From Chloroflexota bacterium (GTDB lineage Bacteria > Chloroflexota > Anaerolineae > Anaerolineales > Villigracilaceae), in NCBI GenBank assembly GCA_020217065.1, contig JAIWOB010000043.1, positions 1 to 10,000 of the forward strand: DNA of 10,000 nt. The letters are read 5' to 3'. Made by a program: the position numbers and the translations under genes. The notes beneath the pieces are model-generated. The model had not been told where the DNA came from. It saw only the letters and a list, made by a program, of their open reading frames with translations, and searched no databases. This document shows, piece after piece, positions 6,745 to 10,000 of this stretch; within the stretch, counting starts at the first letter, position 1, and the number at the start of each line of letters is the position of its first letter.

Positions 6745-7671
6745 TTACGCAGCGCCTAACAAACGAGCCAGGATTGCTTTTTGGGCGTGCAGGCGGTTGT
6801 GCGCCTGCTGGAAGATGACCGAATGCGGACCGTCAGCCACCTCGTCGGTTAATTCGTGATTGCGGTGCGCGGGAAGACAGTGCATCACAATCACGTCCTT
6901 GTCGGCTTCGCTCACCAATTTTGCGTTCACTTGATAGGGCGGGAAGACCTGTTCGCGCTTGGCGGCTTCCTCTTCCTGTCCCATCGAAGTCCAGGTATCC
7001 GTGTAAATAACGTGCGCGCCCTTTACCGCCTCGTGCGGGTCGCGCAAGAAAGTAAGCCGGCTGCCGGTCTTGGCGGCAATCTCTTCCGCGATTTGAACCG
7101 CCTTGGGGTTGGGGTCGTAGCCTTCGGGAGTGGCGGCGGTAAAGTTCCAACCCAACTGCGCCGAGACGTGCATTAACGAAGTGGTGACGTTGTTGCCGTC
7201 GCCCACATAACTGACATTCAGCCCCTTTGATTTCTTGCCGAATTTCTCGATGACAGTCAGGGCGTCCGCCATCGCCTGACAGGGGTGGTTGTAATCGCTT
7301 AAACCGTTGATGACGGGGATTTCAGACCATTGAGCCAGTTGTAAAACGTGTTCGTGGTCAAAAACGCGCGCCATGAGAATTTGGACATAGCCGGACAAAA
7401 CGCGCGCCACATCCGCAATGGATTCGCGCTTGCCCAAGCCGATTTCATTCGGCGAAAGATAGAGGGCGTCGCCGCCGCAATGCCGCATTGCCATGTCAAA
7501 CGAAACGCGGGTACGCAGGCTCGGTTTCTGGAATATCATTCCCAAAACCTTGCCTTTGAAAATCTTTTTGTTCCCCTTCTTGAAATATTCCTTTTTGAGT
7601 TTGACAGCCAGGTCGAGCAAATCCTGGATTTCCTCCGACGAGTAATCGGAAATGGCGAGAAAGTCCTTCAT
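6745..7671 (-). CDS. argF: Ornithine carbamoyltransferase
   Basis: A 308-residue OTC that condenses ornithine and carbamoyl phosphate to citrulline. The carbamoyl-phosphate motif is SLRTR (51-55, within [16 protein letters not shown]), followed by HPCQAMAD (129-136). The ornithine-binding loop is D225 with SMG (229-231) in [10 protein letters not shown], and the OTC hallmark HCLPAHR is at 264-270. These distinguish it from aspartate carbamoyltransferase. The length matches biosynthetic ArgF (about 305-315) better than many catabolic ArcB enzymes (about 335), but direction cannot be fixed from sequence, and no carbamate kinase or arginine deiminase is in the window. The start ATG has a strong AAGGAG at 7682-7677, 5 bases away. 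It is the first gene of the leftward cluster and is preceded by a promoter-like element and a structured leader. Confidence 0.96.
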   Translation of the reverse strand: MKDFLAISDYSSEEIQDLLDLAVKLKKEYFKKGNKKIFKGKVLGMIFQKPSLRTRVSFDMAMRHCGGDALYLSPNEIGLGKRESIADVARVLSGYVQILMARVFDHEHVLQLAQWSEIPVINGLSDYNHPCQAMADALTVIEKFGKKSKGLNVSYVGDGNNVTTSLMHVSAQLGWNFTAATPEGYDPNPKAVQIAEEIAAKTGSRLTFLRDPHEAVKGAHVIYTDTWTSMGQEEEAAKREQVFPPYQVNAKLVSEADKDVIVMHCLPAHRNHELTDEVADGPHSVIFQQAHNRLHAQKAILARLLGAA

Positions 7672-7682
7672 GGTTACTCCTT

Positions 7683-7746
7683 AAAAATATTACTTCGGAC
7701 GTCTGCCTCACTAACGCCGTTCGGAGAGTCGCTAGAGTCCCTGAAG
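7683..7746 (-). promoter_or_regulatory. Structured argF leader, possible attenuator
   Basis: On the - strand, CTTC-AG-GGAC-TCT (7746-7734, with AG looped out) can pair with AGA-C-GTCC-GAAG (7704-7693, with one C looped out). This gives 11 base pairs around a 29-base loop. It is followed by TAATA and TTTTT (7687-7683), directly before the argF ribosome site. An imperfect stem plus U-run in a short leader is what an attenuator or riboregulator would look like. No leader peptide with a codon run and no known riboswitch core was recognised. The loop begins next to a spaced repeat GACTCT-AGC-GACTCT. Confidence 0.4.
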
Positions 7747-7760
7747 TTGAGTTGCCGTAA

Positions 7761-7766
7761 AGTATA
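7761..7766 (-). promoter_or_regulatory. Possible -10 element of the argF operon promoter
   Basis: TATACT on the - strand (5 of 6 to TATAAT) within an AT-rich stretch between the MBL and argF genes. The best -35 at a 17-base spacer is CTTCCA (7789-7784), only 3 of 6 matches, so support is moderate. Transcription from here would start near 7754 and give a leader of about 80 bases, beginning just before the leader stem. No ARG-box-like palindrome was seen. Confidence 0.45.
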
Positions 7767-7856
7767 TCTTTATTGTGCGATTTTGGAAGGTTTAAAGCCT
7801 CACAATTTGCGCGTGACTTTTTGCCAGAGTTTATACGAAGCGGCAGGTTTTAACGT

Positions 7857-8762
7857 TTACGATGGGTTCCGCACTTTCTTCCAGTAGCGCATCATTCCAT
7901 CCGCTCCCATGCCAAGAGGGTTCGCCAGCGCGTAGGCGCGGACGGTCTCTGCGTCGAGATTCAGCAGGCGGCTTTGCTCCTCCATCCAGGTCTCGTACTT
8001 CGCGCGCAGTTCTTCGATGGACGGGTCGGCAGGCATGATTTGCTCAAGCCAATTTTCGGTCTCTTCGAGAATCTTTTGCAGAAAGCTCAAGTGCCAGTCG
8101 GCGTCGTCGAAAACGCCGTAATGGGTCGGCGCAATGCGCTTGAAGCCAAGCGCGCGCAGGCGGGCGAGAGTCTCAATCCACTTGGGGAGGTGTAATTCCG
8201 GCGGGACCAGGGGGGCGCGCATGTATTGATAGCCGGGGATTCGCACGCCGCCTACGTCGCCGGTAAAACAGACATCCTCGAAGAGATAGCAGCAGTGATG
8301 TTCCGCATGACCCGGCGTATGGAGCGAAAGGAAGCGCAGATTGCCAATCATTATTTCCCCCTCGTCCTGCGTGACTGTGAGGCGATTCTCAGCGACGGGC
8401 AGGAAGTCGCCCCAGAGGGTTTGCATCTGGTCGCCATAAATGCGCGTGGCGCTGGCGATTAACTTCTCGGGGTTGAGCATGTGCGGAGCGCCGTTGGGGT
8501 GAACGAAAACTTGCGCTCCCTGCCGCGAAAGAAAGCCCGCCGCGCCAGCGTGGTCAAGGTGGATGTGCGTGAGCAGGACATGCGTCACATCGCGGAAAGT
8601 AAACCCTTCTTTTGCCAGACCAGCCTCCAGCGCGGGAAGCGTCGAACCGGGTCCGCACTCGATGAGCAGCGCGCCGTCCGCGTGAGGAATGAGATAAGAG
8701 GCAATCGTGTTTTTCCTTCCCTGAAATTCAAGGTCTATAGCGACAATACGGGATTTTTCCAT
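7857..8762 (-). CDS. Metallo-beta-lactamase-fold hydrolase (glyoxalase II-like)
   Basis: A 301-residue soluble MBL-fold protein. The two-metal site is complete: THIHLDHAG (65-73, HxHxDH at 66-71), H152 in LHTPGHAEHH, D169 in CFTGDVGG and H214 in PTHYGVFDD. The domain runs about 7-220, beginning with IECGPG at 34-39. It is followed by an approximately 80-residue helical C-terminal extension (about 222-301, rich in E, L and W), which may gate the active site as in glyoxalase-II and flavodiiron-like relatives. The substrate is unknown: a thioester, lactone or phosphodiester is possible. The ATG at 8762-8760 is chosen because AGGAG (8775-8771) lies 8 bases upstream. The reading frame continues to 8843, but that part is DUF58 coding sequence in another frame. 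The start overlaps the DUF58 gene end by 28 bases, so the two are probably co-translated. Confidence 0.9.
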   Translation of the reverse strand: MEKSRIVAIDLEFQGRKNTIASYLIPHADGALLIECGPGSTLPALEAGLAKEGFTFRDVTHVLLTHIHLDHAGAAGFLSRQGAQVFVHPNGAPHMLNPEKLIASATRIYGDQMQTLWGDFLPVAENRLTVTQDEGEIMIGNLRFLSLHTPGHAEHHCCYLFEDVCFTGDVGGVRIPGYQYMRAPLVPPELHLPKWIETLARLRALGFKRIAPTHYGVFDDADWHLSFLQKILEETENWLEQIMPADPSIEELRAKYETWMEEQSRLLNLDAETVRAYALANPLGMGADGMMRYWKKVRNPS

Positions 8763-10000
8763 GAATGAATCTCCTGTTGAGTAAAATCGGCGGCAAGAGA
8801 CGAAAGCGCCTGCCGCAAGTCGTCGCCGCACGAAACCACGCATAATGGCAGACGGCGCTCGCGCAAAGAACGCGTCAGACGTTCAGCGCCGGAAGGACCG
8901 CCAAAGGTTTGGCTGTCGAGCAAAACGACCACCGGGCGAAGATAACGCCGCAGCAAATCGTCCACCGCTTGCAGCAATTCCGGGCGGGCGGCAGGGGTAA
9001 TCAAGATAACCGCAGAGCCTTGCGGCAGTTGAGAGGCCTGCGCCGAAACCAGCGCGGCAATCGAAAGCCCGCCATTGGCTTCGACAAAGGCAAGAGTTTC
9101 GAGAATCCTCGCCTCTTGACGTTCGCCGCGCTCCGCATGATGAACGGTAAACGTTTGCCCCGCGCTGGCGTATCCGACGGCGCGCCGTTTCGAGATGAAA
9201 TAATGCGCCAACGAAGCGGCAACGCTGACAGCGTATTCCAACGTGGAAGACGGCAGGCGAAATTCGGGTCGTTTGCCAAACATATTAAATTCCGACAGAC
9301 GCGGCTGAGGCGGGTCTTCCTTTTTATAGTGAACTTCTTTTTGAGAGTCCAGAAGCAGCCAGACTTGCGCTTGGGGGTCTTGTTCGAATTCCTTAACCAT
9401 TAACTGCCCGCGCCGAACGCTGGTCGCCCAATGGATGCGTTTCATCGCGTCGCCGGGGGCGTATTCGCGGATTCCAGCGGCGTGAGGCGTAATATCCGGC
9501 GATTTACGGCGGATGACTTGACCACCGGGCAAAAGTCCGGGCGGGAGAAAGAAGGATTCGATTTCGAATAGCATGGGGAGCACAATAAGGGTTTGCGCGG
9601 GCGGGAATTCCCTGCTCCAGCGAAACAAGCCAAAGGGGTCGCCGGTCGAAAGGCGGGTCGGTCCAAGCGCAAACGCGCCGCGCCGCGTGAGCCAGGTGCG
9701 GGAGCGATAAGAGCGGGTTTGACGCCCGCGCACAAAGGTCAGCAGACGCGAACCGGCGGCAAAAGGAAGGCGGGAACGGTTGAAGACCTCAATCCAAGGG
9801 GCAAGAACGCGGCTGTCGTTGAACACCTCAAAATATTCTTCGAAGTAATCCCCCACGTTCGCGCGGGTAACGCGGGCGTTCCGATTCAAACGCAAGCCCC
9901 GCGCCGCCAAAAAAGTCCAAACCAGGCTGCCAAGCGGTAACAGCGCGGCAAGGTAGAGAAGGCGGAAGTAAATGTCGGCGCCAGTGGTCAGGACGCCGAC
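8735..10000 (-). CDS. DUF58 domain-containing protein, N-terminus beyond window
   Basis: 421 residues are visible and the frame is open to the window edge without a start, so the gene begins outside. A hydrophobic segment at visible residues about 11-33 (RLLYLAALLPLGSLVWTFLAA) is the second half of the usual N-terminal membrane hairpin, and the rest should face the cytoplasm. Family motifs are TGDPFGLFRW (119-128) and the DUF58 core GIREYAPGDAMKRIHWATS (176-194) with RRGQLMVKEFE (196-206). A VWA-like strand VWLLLDSQKEV (213-223) follows, but it lacks the DxSxS metal-binding pattern. DUF58 proteins usually sit with MoxR-type AAA+ ATPases and transglutaminase-like proteins, with a proposed chaperone or envelope role. 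Those partners, if present, would be upstream, past 10000. The 3' end overlaps the MBL gene by 28 bases. A TTG at 9910-9908 could be read as a start but would cut the membrane segment. Confidence 0.93.
   Translation of the reverse strand, partial: VGVLTTGADIYFRLLYLAALLPLGSLVWTFLAARGLRLNRNARVTRANVGDYFEEYFEVFNDSRVLAPWIEVFNRSRLPFAAGSRLLTFVRGRQTRSYRSRTWLTRRGAFALGPTRLSTGDPFGLFRWSREFPPAQTLIVLPMLFEIESFFLPPGLLPGGQVIRRKSPDITPHAAGIREYAPGDAMKRIHWATSVRRGQLMVKEFEQDPQAQVWLLLDSQKEVHYKKEDPPQPRLSEFNMFGKRPEFRLPSSTLEYAVSVAASLAHYFISKRRAVGYASAGQTFTVHHAERGERQEARILETLAFVEANGGLSIAALVSAQASQLPQGSAVILITPAARPELLQAVDDLLRRYLRPVVVLLDSQTFGGPSGAERLTRSLRERRLPLCVVSCGDDLRQALSSLAADFTQQEIHSWKNPVLSL

Larger units (their letters stand above)
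7672..7856. other. Intergenic region between MBL hydrolase and argF
   Basis: At 185 bases this is the longest stretch without a gene. It holds the argF ribosome site, the structured leader and the TATACT element described separately. The remaining part (about 7790-7856), downstream of the MBL stop codon, contains only weak 4-bp stems and no clear terminator for the DUF58-MBL pair. Confidence 0.6.

Noticed and set aside
7799..7825. + strand stem TCAC/GTGA followed by CTTTTTG
   Set aside because: Only a 4-bp stem, and no rightward gene exists to be terminated there.
8763..8843. Basic N-terminal extension of the MBL protein
   Set aside because: It is the DUF58 C-terminal coding sequence read in another frame, and a good ribosome site sits just ahead of the ATG at 8762.
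1..10000. Search for CRISPR, insertion sequence, phage, toxin-antitoxin, tRNA or defence genes
   Set aside because: No repeats of the needed kind, no transposase or integrase motifs, no tRNA-like folds and no defence domains were seen. The window is housekeeping and metabolic.

Overview
The window looks like ordinary chromosomal DNA from a moderately GC-rich, free-living bacterium. Protein style and gene set (DMT exporter, Ald, RocD, 4HB/But-type CoA-transferase, DUF58 protein) suggest an anaerobic or facultative Chloroflexota lineage such as Anaerolineae. That placement is inference from general resemblance, not from a marker gene. No mobile element, CRISPR array, tRNA, rRNA or defence system is visible. 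Coding density is high, and the longest stretch without a gene is 185 bases (7672-7856).

Left part (1-1454, + strand): the C-terminal end of a nitroreductase-family protein overlaps the start of an ArfB-like ribosome-rescue hydrolase. Next comes an EamA/DMT transporter, which may have its own promoter at the end of arfB.

Central part (1465-7671, - strand): five genes read leftward in the order argF (ornithine carbamoyltransferase), rocD (ornithine aminotransferase), ald (alanine dehydrogenase), an acetyl-CoA hydrolase/CoA-transferase, and pyk (pyruvate kinase). Gaps are 131, 57, 3 and 1 bases, so the last three are almost certainly co-transcribed and the first two probably are. A promoter-like TATACT and a structured leader ending in a U-run lie ahead of argF. 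A perfect 10-bp hairpin lies between rocD and ald. A GC hairpin followed by T6 sits just past pyk, inside the 3' end of the convergent transporter gene, and is a good candidate operon terminator. Biochemically the genes meet at ornithine, alanine/pyruvate and acyl-CoA, which suggests a nitrogen/pyruvate/acyl-CoA node, either amino-acid fermentation or ornithine supply. The pyruvate kinase carries the residue set of K+-independent enzymes.

Right part (7857-10000, - strand): a DUF58 protein, running off the window at its N-terminus, overlaps by 28 bases a metallo-beta-lactamase-fold hydrolase.

No clearly undescribed system was found. The most checkable points are the K+-independence signature, the nested antisense terminator, the argF leader and the composition of the five-gene cluster.
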